From positions 228,663-292,662 of the forward strand of contig FREU01000002.1 of NCBI GenBank assembly GCA_900143615.1: 64,000 nucleotides of DNA, in the 5' to 3' direction. The position numbers and the translations under genes were made by a program. Positions 1 through 8,067 of the stretch are shown piece by piece; position 1 is the first letter of the stretch; the number at the start of each line of letters is the position of its first letter. The notes beneath the pieces were generated by a model, which ran no database searches, was not told the origin of the DNA, and saw only the letters and a list, made by a program, of their open reading frames with translations. This DNA comes from Rhodobacteraceae bacterium Alg231-30. GTDB lineage: Bacteria; Pseudomonadota; Alphaproteobacteria; Rhodobacterales; Rhodobacteraceae.

Positions 1-326
1 TGATGCGCGGTGACGTGCACGATCCAGATCTCAATCGCATGTCCATTACCGTGGGCGAGGTGCGCGTCACCCCTGATCTCAAGATCGCCACGGTCTATGT
101 GCTGCCCTTGGGCGGTATCGGCAAAGACGAGGTGATCGGTTTGCTGGCACGAAACAAAGGCGAGCTGCGCACCATGATTGGCAAAAAGGCCAAGCTTAAA
201 TGGGCGCCTGATCTGCGGTTCCAACTGGACATGACCTTTGACCAGATGGATCATACCCGCGAAATGCTCGCGCAAGAGCGCGTCCGTCAGGACACCGAAA
301 ACAAAGAGGATAGCGAGGAGTCGTGA
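1..326 (+). CDS. rbfA: Ribosome-binding factor A, 5' end outside window
   Basis: RbfA binds the 30S subunit and helps mature the 5' end of 16S rRNA. The visible C-terminal 107 residues contain the family core ([22 protein letters not shown], then VYVLPLGG and a [10 protein letters not shown] strand). The reading frame stays open to base 1 and the first methionine lies inside the conserved KH-like fold, so the true start is upstream of the window. The stop overlaps the next gene's GTG start by four bases, which implies translational coupling. In related genomes rbfA and truB are neighbours; here a glycosidase gene and a minus-strand transporter lie between them. Confidence 0.93.
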   Translation, partial: MRGDVHDPDLNRMSITVGEVRVTPDLKIATVYVLPLGGIGKDEVIGLLARNKGELRTMIGKKAKLKWAPDLRFQLDMTFDQMDHTREMLAQERVRQDTENKEDSEES

Positions 327-1069
327 AGCTACGTGCCAGCCTTTTGGCCCTGAGTTCAGGGATCACTTTGCTGTCCACCAGCGCAGCTTGGGCTGTGAAT
401 TGTGAAAACGCGCGCTATGAAGCCAACAGCTACACGCTTTGTGAAGTAGACCTTCAAACTGAAGACCTGCGCCTGTTTCTGCGCGATGAAGCGGGAGCTA
501 TTCTAGGACAGTTCTCCTCTGTGTCCAAAAGCTTAGGCGAAGATGAAACTCTCATCTTTGCCATGAATGCTGGCATGTATCACGCCAACCGCGCGCCCGT
601 GGGGCATTACATGCAAGACGGTGTACAAGAGCAATCCTTGTTGACCGCCGCCAGCCCAGGAAACTTCGGCCTTTTACCCAATGGCGTGTTTTGCATCCGT
701 GACGGGCGCGCCGATGTAATCGAAACACTGCGTTTTGCAAAGGAAGCCCCCGTGTGTCGCGACGCGACGCAGTCGGGTCCGATGCTCGTCATTGACGGCG
801 CATTGCACCCGCGCTTTCTGGTGGACAGTTCTACCAGCTACATCCGCAACGGCGTTGGCACATCTTCAGATGGCCGTCGCGCGGTGTTCGTGATTTCCAA
901 CAATCCCGTCACATTCCATGAATTCGGGCGGTTCTTTCGTGATGTTTTGAAATTGCCCAACGCCCTGTATCTGGATGGCAAGGTCAGCCGCCTGATGGCC
1001 CCCGATCTCAACCGGTCGGATTTGGGCTTCTGGCTTGGCCCAATCGTGGGCGTTGTCGAAAAAAACTAA
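323..1069 (+). CDS. Secreted phosphodiester glycosidase-family protein
   Basis: The 248-residue protein begins with a typical Sec signal peptide ([23 protein letters not shown], cleavage near residue 25). The mature part matches the phosphodiester glycosidase (NAGPA/DUF2233) family: [52 protein letters not shown] and an ALYLDG segment near the C terminus. Substrate in bacteria is unknown; a periplasmic role on a phosphodiester-linked glycan is an inference from the family name. The GTG start is preceded by GCGAGGAG and overlaps the rbfA stop. Four cysteines could form periplasmic disulfides. A strong intrinsic terminator follows the gene. Confidence 0.85.
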   Translation: MKLRASLLALSSGITLLSTSAAWAVNCENARYEANSYTLCEVDLQTEDLRLFLRDEAGAILGQFSSVSKSLGEDETLIFAMNAGMYHANRAPVGHYMQDGVQEQSLLTAASPGNFGLLPNGVFCIRDGRADVIETLRFAKEAPVCRDATQSGPMLVIDGALHPRFLVDSSTSYIRNGVGTSSDGRRAVFVISNNPVTFHEFGRFFRDVLKLPNALYLDGKVSRLMAPDLNRSDLGFWLGPIVGVVEKN

Positions 1070-1090
1070 ACACCATGCTCCAATACAAAA

Positions 1091-1125
1091 CGCGCAGATG
1101 CATCTCTGCATCGGCGCGCCTTTTT
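1091..1125 (+). terminator. Intrinsic terminator after rbfA-glycosidase
   Basis: A 12-bp stem with one mismatch (1091-1102 with 1107-1118, loop TCTC) is followed by TTTTT at 1121-1125. It lies about 20 bases after the glycosidase stop. Confidence 0.85.
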
Positions 1126-1133
1126 AGGGTGTC

Positions 1134-1157
1134 TGCTCCGGTAATCAAACCGGAGCA
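1134..1157 (-). terminator. Hairpin downstream of the AbgT gene
   Basis: TGCTCCGG (1134-1141) pairs perfectly with CCGGAGCA (1150-1157) around an 8-base loop, just past the stop of the minus-strand transporter gene. No T-run follows on the minus strand, so it may act as an mRNA-protecting stem or a weak terminator. Confidence 0.5.
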
Positions 1158-1164
1158 AAACAAT

Positions 1165-2868
1165 TTATTTACCTGGCAGCTCAAAGAACACTGGTGCATC
1201 GGGGCCCAGTGGCAGACCAGCAAAGGCCCACACGAGGAACAAGATGGTCCAGGCGATCAGGAACACGATCGAGAACGGCAGCATCAGCGACACCAGTGAC
1301 CCGATCCCAAAGTTGGGGCGGTACTTTGCACCAACGGTGATAACAAACGCAAAGTAGGTCATCAGAGGTGTGATCAGGTTGGTGGTTGAATCACCGATCC
1401 GATACAGCATCTGCGTTGCAGCGGGTGTCAGTCCAACAGTCATCATCATCGGAATGAACACGGGTGCTAGGATCGCCCATTTGGCAGAGGCCGAGCCCAT
1501 GAACAGGTTGATGATACCGGACAGGATCACAAAGCCAAAGATCATGCCAATCACACCGGCCATGCCTTCGGTTGGCATCGCTTCCAGCAGGGCAACACCC
1601 TTCATTGCGATCAGGACACCGATGTTTGAGGCGTTAAAGTAAGCCACAAACTGCGCCATGAAGAAGACCATGACGATGAAGCTCGCCATCGACACAGCCG
1701 CACGCTCCATGGTGTGCACAAAGTCACCACCGGTCTTGAACTTGCCGATCGAGACGCCGTAGGCAATGCCAGGCACCATGAACATAAAGAACAAAACAGT
1801 TACGATGATGTGGCCTTGGAACACAGGTGCGTGGGTGAAGTTCACCGCACCATACCGTTCAACCAAAGACGCTACTTCAGCAGCCGACAGAGTTGCCGTC
1901 GAGAACACACCCAACAGCGGGATGTTGCTGTCAAAAGGCAAACAGGTCCAGACGACTACAGCCGCATAGCCGAGGAAAGCCAAGCCAGCCATGCGCAGCG
2001 CGCGGCTTTCTTGTGGCGAAACAGTGTCAGGCATGTCGGGCACTTCAACGCCGTCAGGTACGTTGAATTTACCCAGATGTGGCTCAACAACTTTTTCGAC
2101 AACCAGCGTACCAACGATCACCACCATCACGGTCGACGCGACCAGGAAGTAATAGTTCATTGTCGCGATATTCATCGTCGCAGCAAAGTCGGTTCCGATA
2201 ATACCGTCGCCAATCGCGGCTGCCGATTGGGTAAAGCCCCCCAGCAACGGATCAAGCGAGGAGACCACGAGGTTGGCAGAGAAGCCACCGGAAACACCGG
2301 CAAACGCAGCGGCCAGACCTGCCAACGGGTGACGACCAAGGCCCCAGAAGACCAGCGGGCCCAATGGAATAAGAACAAAATAGCCAGCATCAGCCGCGAT
2401 ATTGGCAAGCACACCAGCCAAGACCACAGTAGGGGTCACCAGACGGGCAGGCACCGAAACAACCATTTTGCGAATTGTCGCGCTGATCAATCCACCGTGT
2501 TCTGCCACACCAATGGCAATCATGATTACGACGACCATGCCGAATGGGGCAAAGTTCACAAAGTTTGTCGTCAGGGTTTGGAACATATATTCCCAACCAC
2601 TGGAGTAAGTCGCAACGACTGCGCCGGTGCGTGGGTTCTGAATTTCGACAACCCCGTTGCCGAGCAGATTATTGATCGCATAGGTGCCGGTAGGAGTGTC
2701 TACCGATACGCCAAACGCCGACAAAAGCGCCGTTGTGGCGAGGATAATGCCGATCAGGGCAATGAAGAGAATGGTTGGATGAGGCAGCTTGTTGCCGACC
2801 CCCTCGATCACACTGAGAAAACGCTGCATCGCGCCCTCGTTCTTCGCTTCCGTCCCGGTTTCGGTCAT
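1165..2868 (-). CDS. AbgT-family transporter
   Basis: An inner-membrane carrier of 567 residues with roughly a dozen hydrophobic segments. The AbgT family includes E. coli p-aminobenzoyl-glutamate importer AbgT and the MtrF drug exporter. Family features seen: N-terminal FLSVIEGVGNKLPHPTILF, the long polar loop after the first membrane span, FAPFGMVVVIMIAIGVAEHGGLI, ANIAADAGYFVLIPLGP, and a C-terminal GSASAKWAILAPVFIPMMMTVGLTPAATQMLYRIGDS. Substrate cannot be deduced; no abgAB hydrolase genes lie nearby. The ATG is preceded by AGGTGG. The gene stands alone between the rbfA and truB transcription units and reads against them. Confidence 0.9.
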   Translation of the reverse strand: MTETGTEAKNEGAMQRFLSVIEGVGNKLPHPTILFIALIGIILATTALLSAFGVSVDTPTGTYAINNLLGNGVVEIQNPRTGAVVATYSSGWEYMFQTLTTNFVNFAPFGMVVVIMIAIGVAEHGGLISATIRKMVVSVPARLVTPTVVLAGVLANIAADAGYFVLIPLGPLVFWGLGRHPLAGLAAAFAGVSGGFSANLVVSSLDPLLGGFTQSAAAIGDGIIGTDFAATMNIATMNYYFLVASTVMVVIVGTLVVEKVVEPHLGKFNVPDGVEVPDMPDTVSPQESRALRMAGLAFLGYAAVVVWTCLPFDSNIPLLGVFSTATLSAAEVASLVERYGAVNFTHAPVFQGHIIVTVLFFMFMVPGIAYGVSIGKFKTGGDFVHTMERAAVSMASFIVMVFFMAQFVAYFNASNIGVLIAMKGVALLEAMPTEGMAGVIGMIFGFVILSGIINLFMGSASAKWAILAPVFIPMMMTVGLTPAATQMLYRIGDSTTNLITPLMTYFAFVITVGAKYRPNFGIGSLVSLMLPFSIVFLIAWTILFLVWAFAGLPLGPDAPVFFELPGK

Positions 2869-3376
2869 GGCATAGCCACCTTTCTGGTCATGTCATTCTA
2901 GCGCGCAAGGACTCAGACTGCACTCCGGACATTCAGTAAATGCCGAAAAATCAGCCCAGAAGGTCAGCCCGGCATCCTGCAGGCGCTCTTGAGGGGTTAT
3001 TAGGTCAGGCGCTCGCGAACACCCGACTCTGACTCGACCTAACCTCTTTCAAAGTCCAGAAATCGAGGACGTCCCTGCAGGCAGACGTCGCAGGTGAGAT
3101 AATGGGAATCGCGGCAATCGCAAGATATATCGCCTATTAATGACTCTTTTGTCGCGCCTTTGAACAAAATTCCGCCGATCACACCCTTTTTACATAGCAA
3201 AACCGTCCATTTTTGACGCTAACCCGCATCACTCAATTGATGCACCATTCATGGACCTTCTCAGAGACTCTGCCGAAAACAAAAACCTCCGACTGTTTCA
3301 TCCTACAATTTGACAGTCAGGAATCAATCAGCTACGCCGCGCGCTTCATTCACGTACAGACATGGTAAGCTGACAC
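2869..3376. other. 508-bp gene-free spacer between abgT and truB
   Basis: No credible coding sequence on either strand. It must carry the divergent promoters of the transporter and truB. Visible items: an imperfect inverted repeat with TAGGTC (3001-3006) and GACCTA (3036-3041) as its core, an AT-richer stretch at about 3120-3300, and a consensus TTGACA at 3310-3315, about 60 bases before truB, with only a poor -10 match (TACGCC, 3333-3338). Confidence 0.5.
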
Positions 3377-4303
3377 ATGGCACGCAAACGCAAGGGACGC
3401 GCAGTTTCCGGCTGGTTGGTAATCGACAAACCGGCAGGCATGACCTCCACCTCGGTGGTCAACAAGGTCAAATGGGCTCTGAATGCAAAGAAAGCTGGCC
3501 ACGCAGGCACGCTGGATCCGGACGCCACCGGTGTCTTGGCCGTCGCGTTGGGCGAGGCCACCAAGACCGTGCCCTATATCACTGATGCGCTCAAAGCCTA
3601 TCGTTTCACTGTGCGTCTCGGCCAATCCACCAACACCGATGATGCAGAAGGCGAAATCATCGCCTCCTCTGATGAGCGACCGACAGACGACGACATCAAA
3701 GCCGCCCTCGGCCAATTTGTTGGCGACATCATGCAAGTCCCGCCAAAATTCTCGGCTGTGAAAATTGACGGCCAACGCGCCTATAAACTGGCCCGTGATG
3801 GCGAAGACGTCGAGCTCGCCGCCCGCCCTCTCTGGGTCGAAGAGCTAGTCATGACCGATCGGGAAGACGCCGATCATGTCACGTTGGAAATGACCTGTGG
3901 CAAAGGTGGCTATGTACGTTCTATCGCACGTGATCTCGGCGCAGCCCTTGGGTGTCACGGTCACGTACGTGAGCTGCGCCGCATCTGGTCCGGTCCATTT
4001 GAAGCGACCGATGGCCTGACTATCCAACAGATCGACGACATGGCCAAAACGCCAGAACTCGACAGCTATTTGCACCCGCTAGAGCAGGGTCTTGAAGACT
4101 TGCCCGAAGTCAAAGCCACCGCCGAAGGCACCACACGCCTGCGCAACGGCAATCCTGGTATGGTACTGGCAAGCGACGTAGATTACGGCGACGAATGTTG
4201 GGCCTCTTATGACGGCCAAGCTGTGGCTGTCGGAATATATAAAGCGGGCGAGTTACACCCCAGCCGTGTTTTTGTGCACGAAGACGACCAGTCCGGCGAA
4301 TGA
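3377..4303 (+). CDS. truB: tRNA pseudouridine(55) synthase TruB
   Basis: Converts U55 to pseudouridine in the T-arm of tRNAs. The 308-residue protein has the family catalytic motif [14 protein letters not shown] with the nucleophilic aspartate at D47, the [12 protein letters not shown] motif I at 13-24, [19 protein letters not shown], and [12 protein letters not shown]. Length is normal for alphaproteobacterial TruB. Its stop overlaps the start of the next gene (ATGA), so the two are likely cotranslated. Confidence 0.96.
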   Translation: MARKRKGRAVSGWLVIDKPAGMTSTSVVNKVKWALNAKKAGHAGTLDPDATGVLAVALGEATKTVPYITDALKAYRFTVRLGQSTNTDDAEGEIIASSDERPTDDDIKAALGQFVGDIMQVPPKFSAVKIDGQRAYKLARDGEDVELAARPLWVEELVMTDREDADHVTLEMTCGKGGYVRSIARDLGAALGCHGHVRELRRIWSGPFEATDGLTIQQIDDMAKTPELDSYLHPLEQGLEDLPEVKATAEGTTRLRNGNPGMVLASDVDYGDECWASYDGQAVAVGIYKAGELHPSRVFVHEDDQSGE

Positions 4304-4821
4304 TCACCCGCAGCTTTCAGAAAAACGATGCCGCTTCCTCGGCGATCTATTCTGACTGCGAGACCTATCGCTATGCCCTCACCCGCATCTGGGACCCGGA
4401 CGGGAAACGGCTACTCTATATCATGCTCAATCCGTCCAAGGCGACCGAGCGCCAGAATGACCCCACCATCGAGCGCTGCGAACGCCGCGCCCGCGCTTTG
4501 GGGTTCGGCGGCTTTCGCGCGGTCAATATTTTTGCACTGCGCGAAACCGACCCGCGGCTGCTGCGCCGCCACCCTGCCCCAGCAGGGCCGGACAACGATG
4601 CTGTTGTCGCCCAGAGTTGCGACTGGGCGGATGTAATCCTCGCTGCATGGGGTGCGCATGGCGAACACCTTGGTCAAGGCAATGCCATGCGAGAAGTGCT
4701 GCGTTCTTCCGGAGCACCACTTCATCACCTTGGACTAACCAAACACGGCCACCCACGTCACCCGCTCTATATTGCCTACAAGCAACCCCCAGAGCGCTGG
4801 GATTTGCCCGACCCTACGTAA
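4300..4821 (+). CDS. DUF1643 domain protein
   Basis: A 173-residue cytoplasmic protein that fits the DUF1643 family: [27 protein letters not shown], then [18 protein letters not shown], and a [10 protein letters not shown] strand with a terminal HPLYI motif. Function of the family is unknown; a nucleoside or nucleic-acid related role has only been guessed from fold. The ATGA overlap with truB indicates one operon. A paralogue downstream of truB is not something I can confirm as general. Confidence 0.85.
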   Translation: MITRSFQKNDAASSAIYSDCETYRYALTRIWDPDGKRLLYIMLNPSKATERQNDPTIERCERRARALGFGGFRAVNIFALRETDPRLLRRHPAPAGPDNDAVVAQSCDWADVILAAWGAHGEHLGQGNAMREVLRSSGAPLHHLGLTKHGHPRHPLYIAYKQPPERWDLPDPT

Positions 4822-4909
4822 TTTCGTTAACCAGCAAAGTGATGCTTGCTTTACCCAACACGGCCCAACGTGGCCTAATGTGAGGGGGTTTTTGGTATGG
4901 TGTTTTACG

Positions 4910-5905
4910 ATGCTCATGTTTGCGAGTTTTCTAAGTATCTTGGCCGGTGCCGGGATTATTGCCACGATGGACTTAAGCACTGACGAGGTTGAAGAAGGCA
5001 CATCTGCCTCCGATGAGCCCGACGACAGTGAAGACACAAACGCCCCCTCCCAAACTGCTGATTTTGAAACAAACGACATTTTACAAATCGCCGGTAGCGC
5101 GGACGGCGACATACTGTCAGGCAGCGCAACAGCCGACGACATCACAGGGCACAGCGGCGAAGATCAGATCAACGGATATCAGGGGGACGACACCATTTCT
5201 GGGGGCGACGACAACGACATTCTGCACGGGGCATCCGGCGATGATCTGATCTCGGGCGATGCAGGCCACGACATCGCGCACGGAGAAGACGGGGCTGACA
5301 CTTTATCCGGCGGTGAAGGTGACGATAGCCTATATGGCCACATGAATGATGATGCCCTGGAAGGTGGAGCAGGCGCAGACTCGCTAGTCGGAGGGTTTGG
5401 CGATGATGCGCTTGACGGCGGGGACGGAGACGATGCTCTCCATGGTGGCTATGGCGACGACACCCTAGACGGGGGTGAAGGGCAGGACACATTATTTGGC
5501 GGGGATGGAAATGACCTTCTCTCAGGCCTTTCACCTGCGAATGACGCGCAAGACACTGATTTTCTGAATGGCGGTGACGGCGACGACACGTTGATCGGCG
5601 GAGGCGGCGACATTCTGACCGGCGGAGATGGTGCCGACCAATTTACGCTTGGCGACCTTGGAGGGGATGTTCAGACCATCATGGATTTCAACAGCGCCGA
5701 AGACAATCTCGTGCTCCTCTATGAGGATTTCCAAACAGAGCCAGATATTGAAATCCGTCCCAGCGAGAACGCTGTGAATGTTGCTCATATCTTGGTCAAC
5801 GGAGTTGAGTTGGCCGTGGTGCATGGCGGAGCAGACTTGGTGCCCGCCGACATCGCACTTCTTCCACAGGGCGCGGCGAATGGACCCGAAGTCCTACGCG
5901 TGTGA
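4910..5905 (+). CDS. Membrane-anchored RTX calcium-binding protein
   Basis: From the ATG at 4910 the product is 331 residues. Residues 1-22 form one hydrophobic segment (MLMFASFLSILAGAGIIATM), followed by an acidic linker rich in D, E and S. About 13-14 tandem RTX nonapeptides (GGxGxDxLx type) fill roughly residues 75-205, encoded by 5130-5525. A C-terminal block (GADQFTLGDLGG, IMDFNSAEDNLVLLYED) resembles RTX caps that end peptidase and repeat proteins. No catalytic domain is present. The frame is open further upstream (to 4772), and GTG 4880 or TTG 4892 near a GAGGGGG tract are alternatives; starts earlier than these would overlap the DUF1643 gene. Probably calcium-stabilised envelope protein; function unknown. 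Confidence 0.8.
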   Translation: MLMFASFLSILAGAGIIATMDLSTDEVEEGTSASDEPDDSEDTNAPSQTADFETNDILQIAGSADGDILSGSATADDITGHSGEDQINGYQGDDTISGGDDNDILHGASGDDLISGDAGHDIAHGEDGADTLSGGEGDDSLYGHMNDDALEGGAGADSLVGGFGDDALDGGDGDDALHGGYGDDTLDGGEGQDTLFGGDGNDLLSGLSPANDAQDTDFLNGGDGDDTLIGGGGDILTGGDGADQFTLGDLGGDVQTIMDFNSAEDNLVLLYEDFQTEPDIEIRPSENAVNVAHILVNGVELAVVHGGADLVPADIALLPQGAANGPEVLRV

Positions 5906-5911
5906 TCCCCC

Positions 5912-5939
5912 TTCACAAATGCAGCAATCTATCCTATAT
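5912..5939 (+). promoter_or_regulatory. Candidate promoter for rpsO
   Basis: TTCACA (5912-5917) and CTATAT (5934-5939) are separated by 16 bases, about 100 bases before the rpsO start. Moderate match to a sigma-70 promoter only. Confidence 0.4.
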
Positions 5940-6037
5940 CCGCCCTCTGCTAGGGGAATCTCTGGCAGACACTCCATGGACCTTGCTGGACGACATCCCG
6001 GCTCGTGCCCGTAACCCTTTTATTTAAGGAGACCCCG

Positions 6038-6307
6038 ATGTCGATCACTGTTGAAGACAAAGCCCGCGTCATGAAAGAATTCGCAACCAAAGAAGGCGAC
6101 ACAGGTTCGCCCGAAGTTCAGGTTGCTATCCTCACATCACGCATCAACACTCTGACCGAGCACTTCAAAACCCACAAAAAAGACAACCACGGTCGCCGTG
6201 GTCTTTTGAAAATGGTTGCTCAGCGCCGTAAGCTGCTGGACTACCTGAAGGGCAAAGAAGAAGCACGTTATCAGGACCTGATCAAACGTCTCGGCATTCG
6301 CCGCTAA
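6038..6307 (+). CDS. rpsO: 30S ribosomal protein S15
   Basis: An 89-residue S15 that binds the central domain of 16S rRNA. Recognised from [35 protein letters not shown], then [26 protein letters not shown] and the terminal LIKRLGIRR. The frame is open upstream, but the ATG at 6038 has an AAGGAGA ribosome site 6 bases before it and matches the usual N terminus. An intrinsic terminator follows. pnp, normally next to rpsO, is 2.9 kb downstream, with four genes between. Confidence 0.97.
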   Translation: MSITVEDKARVMKEFATKEGDTGSPEVQVAILTSRINTLTEHFKTHKKDNHGRRGLLKMVAQRRKLLDYLKGKEEARYQDLIKRLGIRR

Positions 6308-6335
6308 GACGTTTCGATTATCGAGATACAGAAGG

Positions 6336-6364
6336 CGCCTACTCTTTTGAGTGGGCGTTTTTTT
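6336..6364 (+). terminator. Intrinsic terminator after rpsO
   Basis: A 9-bp stem with one G-T pair (6336-6344 with 6349-6357), TTTT loop, then seven T residues (6358-6364). Confidence 0.9.
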
Positions 6365-6378
6365 ATGTGCCCGCTGAT

Positions 6379-6810
6379 CTAGTGATCTTTTAGCGTGGCA
6401 ATGATGCGCTGTAGATACTGCAAAAACCGGGCCCGCTCATCTTCGGAAAAATCGGCCAAGGCGACATCATTCACCTCTGATGCCGCCTTATAGGCTTCTT
6501 GCTGGATCGCCTGTGCTTTCTCGGACAAACAAATAATCTTTGCGCGCCCATCTGTCGGATGAACCTTGCGCACAATTAGCCCGTCCCGCTCCATGCGGCT
6601 GAGCGTGTTGGCCATCGTCGCCTGTTCAAGATCCAGCTTGTCGACCAGCTCTTTTTGCGTCTGGCCGTCGTTTTGCCAAAGCAGCAACAAGGCAGGAAAC
6701 TGCCCGGGGACAATTTCCAAAGGCTCAATGCGTTTGCGCAGCTCTTCATGGAACAGCCGTGCCAAGTAGTTCAGAAGATATCCGGCGGACGTTGTGTGAT
6801 CAAAAGACAT
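6379..6810 (-). CDS. MarR-family transcriptional regulator
   Basis: A 143-residue winged-helix repressor-type protein. The DNA-binding domain spans about residues 35-100: PGQFPALLLLWQNDGQTQKELVDKLDLEQATMANTLSRMERDGLIVRK, with the wing DGRAKIICLSEKA. Flanking helices at both ends would form the dimer interface. It is divergent from a small membrane-protein gene; the 249-base space between them holds three 12-bp palindromes of related sequence plus a degenerate site next to this gene's own start, so autoregulation and control of the neighbour are likely. Ligand unknown. Confidence 0.9.
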   Translation of the reverse strand: MSFDHTTSAGYLLNYLARLFHEELRKRIEPLEIVPGQFPALLLLWQNDGQTQKELVDKLDLEQATMANTLSRMERDGLIVRKVHPTDGRAKIICLSEKAQAIQQEAYKAASEVNDVALADFSEDERARFLQYLQRIIATLKDH

Positions 6811-6828
6811 GCCGCACCCTAAAATTAC

Positions 6829-6848
6829 ATAGCAAGGAATGCAACTAT
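6829..6848. promoter_or_regulatory. Degenerate operator near the marR start
   Basis: ATAGCAAG (6829-6836) and TGCAACTAT (6840-6848) resemble halves of the palindromes at 6959, 6982 and 7032. It lies 19-38 bases before the marR ATG, where bound repressor would block its own gene. Confidence 0.45.
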
Positions 6849-6958
6849 CTCAATTTGGCATTTCGCACCGACCGCCATGATGTATGGCAATGTCCTCGTA
6901 CAGCTTAGGGACATGGGCTCACCACACGAAGTTTGATGGTATTTAAAATCAATTTTAC

Positions 6959-6970
6959 ATTGCAAGCTAT
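6959..6970. promoter_or_regulatory. Putative MarR operator 1
   Basis: ATTGCAAGCTAT, a 12-bp near-palindrome one base away from the perfect form ATAGC-N2-GCTAT. Confidence 0.55.
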
Positions 6971-6981
6971 GTTAAATCAAC

Positions 6982-6993
6982 ATAGCAAGCTAT
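6982..6993. promoter_or_regulatory. Putative MarR operator 2
   Basis: ATAGCAAGCTAT: perfect five-base arms around AA, centred 23 bp from operator 1. Confidence 0.65.
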
Positions 6994-7031
6994 CGAAAGG
7001 CACAACCAATGATTCGCACCAAACCACAAAC

Positions 7032-7043
7032 ATAGCTCGCTAT
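7032..7043. promoter_or_regulatory. Putative MarR operator 3
   Basis: ATAGCTCGCTAT: perfect five-base arms around TC, ending 16 bases before the ATG of the membrane-protein gene and partly overlapping its ribosome-binding region. Confidence 0.65.
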
Positions 7044-7059
7044 CTTACAGGAAACGACA

Positions 7060-7497
7060 ATGACAAAATTAATTCATCCGATTTCTGGCACTATTGCCCT
7101 ATTGACCATCGCGACCTTCTGGCTTTCGACGATTACGGTCGAGATTTTTGGCACACATGCGCAAATCGCACTGGTAAAAACCTCAATCCCTTGGGGATTT
7201 TTCGTCCTCATCCCGGCCATCGCCATAACTGGCGCGACCGGCTTTGCAAGCGCGGGCAAAAGGCGCGGCGGCGTGTTGGCGCAAAAGGTGCGACGCATGC
7301 CTATTATTGCCGCAAACGGCATCCTCGTTTTGATCCCCTCAGCGCTGTACTTGGCTGCCAAGGCAAAATCCGGAGAGTTTGATGGCCTGTTCTATACGGT
7401 CCAACTGATAGAGCTGACTGCCGGAGCCGCTAACCTCTCCCTTTTAGGCCTAAGCATGCGCGACGGGCTTCGCCTAAAGGGCAGACTGCGCCGCTAA
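7060..7497 (+). CDS. Small four-helix membrane protein under MarR control
   Basis: A 145-residue integral membrane protein with four hydrophobic segments (about 8-28, 44-65, 80-100 and 112-132) separated by short basic loops (GKRRGG, KVRRMP). No catalytic motif is visible and I do not recognise a characterised family. An AGGA box precedes the ATG. Position behind an array of palindromes shared with the divergent marR gene suggests it is the regulator's main target, perhaps a membrane adaptation or efflux-accessory protein; that role is inference. Confidence 0.75.
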   Translation: MTKLIHPISGTIALLTIATFWLSTITVEIFGTHAQIALVKTSIPWGFFVLIPAIAITGATGFASAGKRRGGVLAQKVRRMPIIAANGILVLIPSALYLAAKAKSGEFDGLFYTVQLIELTAGAANLSLLGLSMRDGLRLKGRLRR

Positions 7498-7591
7498 CGA
7501 CACAGCGCGCGGCCTTCCGCAAGAGATCCGCTGAAAGCCTGCGCCGCATCGCTCCTAAACACCTGATCTAAAACGATTACTCCCTTATAAA

Positions 7592-7610
7592 TGCACGCCT
7601 ATGGCGTGCA
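7592..7610. promoter_or_regulatory. Perfect palindrome upstream of the cytochrome gene
   Basis: TGCACGCC (7592-7599) and GGCGTGCA (7603-7610) around TAT. It follows a TATAAA at 7586-7591 and would sit at or near a transcription start, 31 bases before the GTG. Could be an operator or a 5' mRNA hairpin. Confidence 0.5.
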
Positions 7611-7640
7611 CCGAACACACCAAAAAAGGAACTCTAAATC

Positions 7641-7982
7641 GTGTCCCTCATTCAAAAAACCCGCCAAACTCTTCTTGTTTTACTCGCATTGGCACTACTC
7701 CTTGGCACGCCAATCCATGCACAAGAGAGCGCAGGAGGTGCAACTTTCACGTCGTCCTGCGCCCAATGTCATACCGGCGGCGTTAAAGGCTTCTTGTCCG
7801 GAGCACCGAACATCAACAAACCCCATTCTTGGAGCAAACACCTCGGCAATGGCACCGATCAGGACATGCAAAACGCTCTGCTAAACAGCGTCAGGGATCA
7901 CAAATCCCGTGGCGGCTGCAGCAACTGTACCGAGCAAGAAATCAAAGACGTCGTGACCTTTTTGCAATCTCGCTTGCGCTAA
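7641..7982 (+). CDS. Small periplasmic c5-like cytochrome c
   Basis: A 113-residue protein with a Sec signal peptide (residues 1-27, LLVLLALALLLGTPIHAQ) and one heme c site, C40-A-Q-C43-H44. The C-terminal part ends RGGCSNCTEQEIKDVVTFLQ, which matches the disulfide-containing end of cytochrome c5 (typical MPPKGTCxxCSDDEL). At the place of the expected methionine ligand, six residues before C93, there is H87 (DHKSRGGC). The GTG start is preceded by AAAGGA. It is an isolated gene; electron partner unknown. Confidence 0.85.
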   Translation: MSLIQKTRQTLLVLLALALLLGTPIHAQESAGGATFTSSCAQCHTGGVKGFLSGAPNINKPHSWSKHLGNGTDQDMQNALLNSVRDHKSRGGCSNCTEQEIKDVVTFLQSRLR

Positions 7983-8014
7983 TTCCAGCGTAACTCTCAA
8001 CCGCAAGCCCCCTG

Positions 8015-8050
8015 CAAGAACGCCCCCTCGCAACAGGACTGGCGTTCTTG
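8015..8050. terminator. Hairpin between convergent genes
   Basis: CAAGAACGCC (8015-8024) pairs perfectly with GGCGTTCTTG (8041-8050) with a 16-base loop; a weak TGCTTT tail follows on the plus strand. It separates the cytochrome gene from the SGNH gene and can serve both. Confidence 0.55.
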
Positions 8051-8067
8051 TGCTTTAAACATCGAGG

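Noticed and set aside
1714-2901. Long open frame (395 codons) antisense to the AbgT gene
   Set aside because: Its product is rich in His, Arg and Gln without hydrophobic core or motifs; the minus-strand frame is a clear membrane transporter.
5130-5525. Repetitive GC-rich DNA that could suggest a tandem repeat locus
   Set aside because: It is the coding part of the RTX nonapeptides, so the periodicity is explained by protein repeats.
6933-7382. 149-codon plus-strand frame overlapping the MarR-controlled membrane gene
   Set aside because: It would run through two operator palindromes and its product is His/Arg-rich; the other frame gives a clean four-span protein with a ribosome site.
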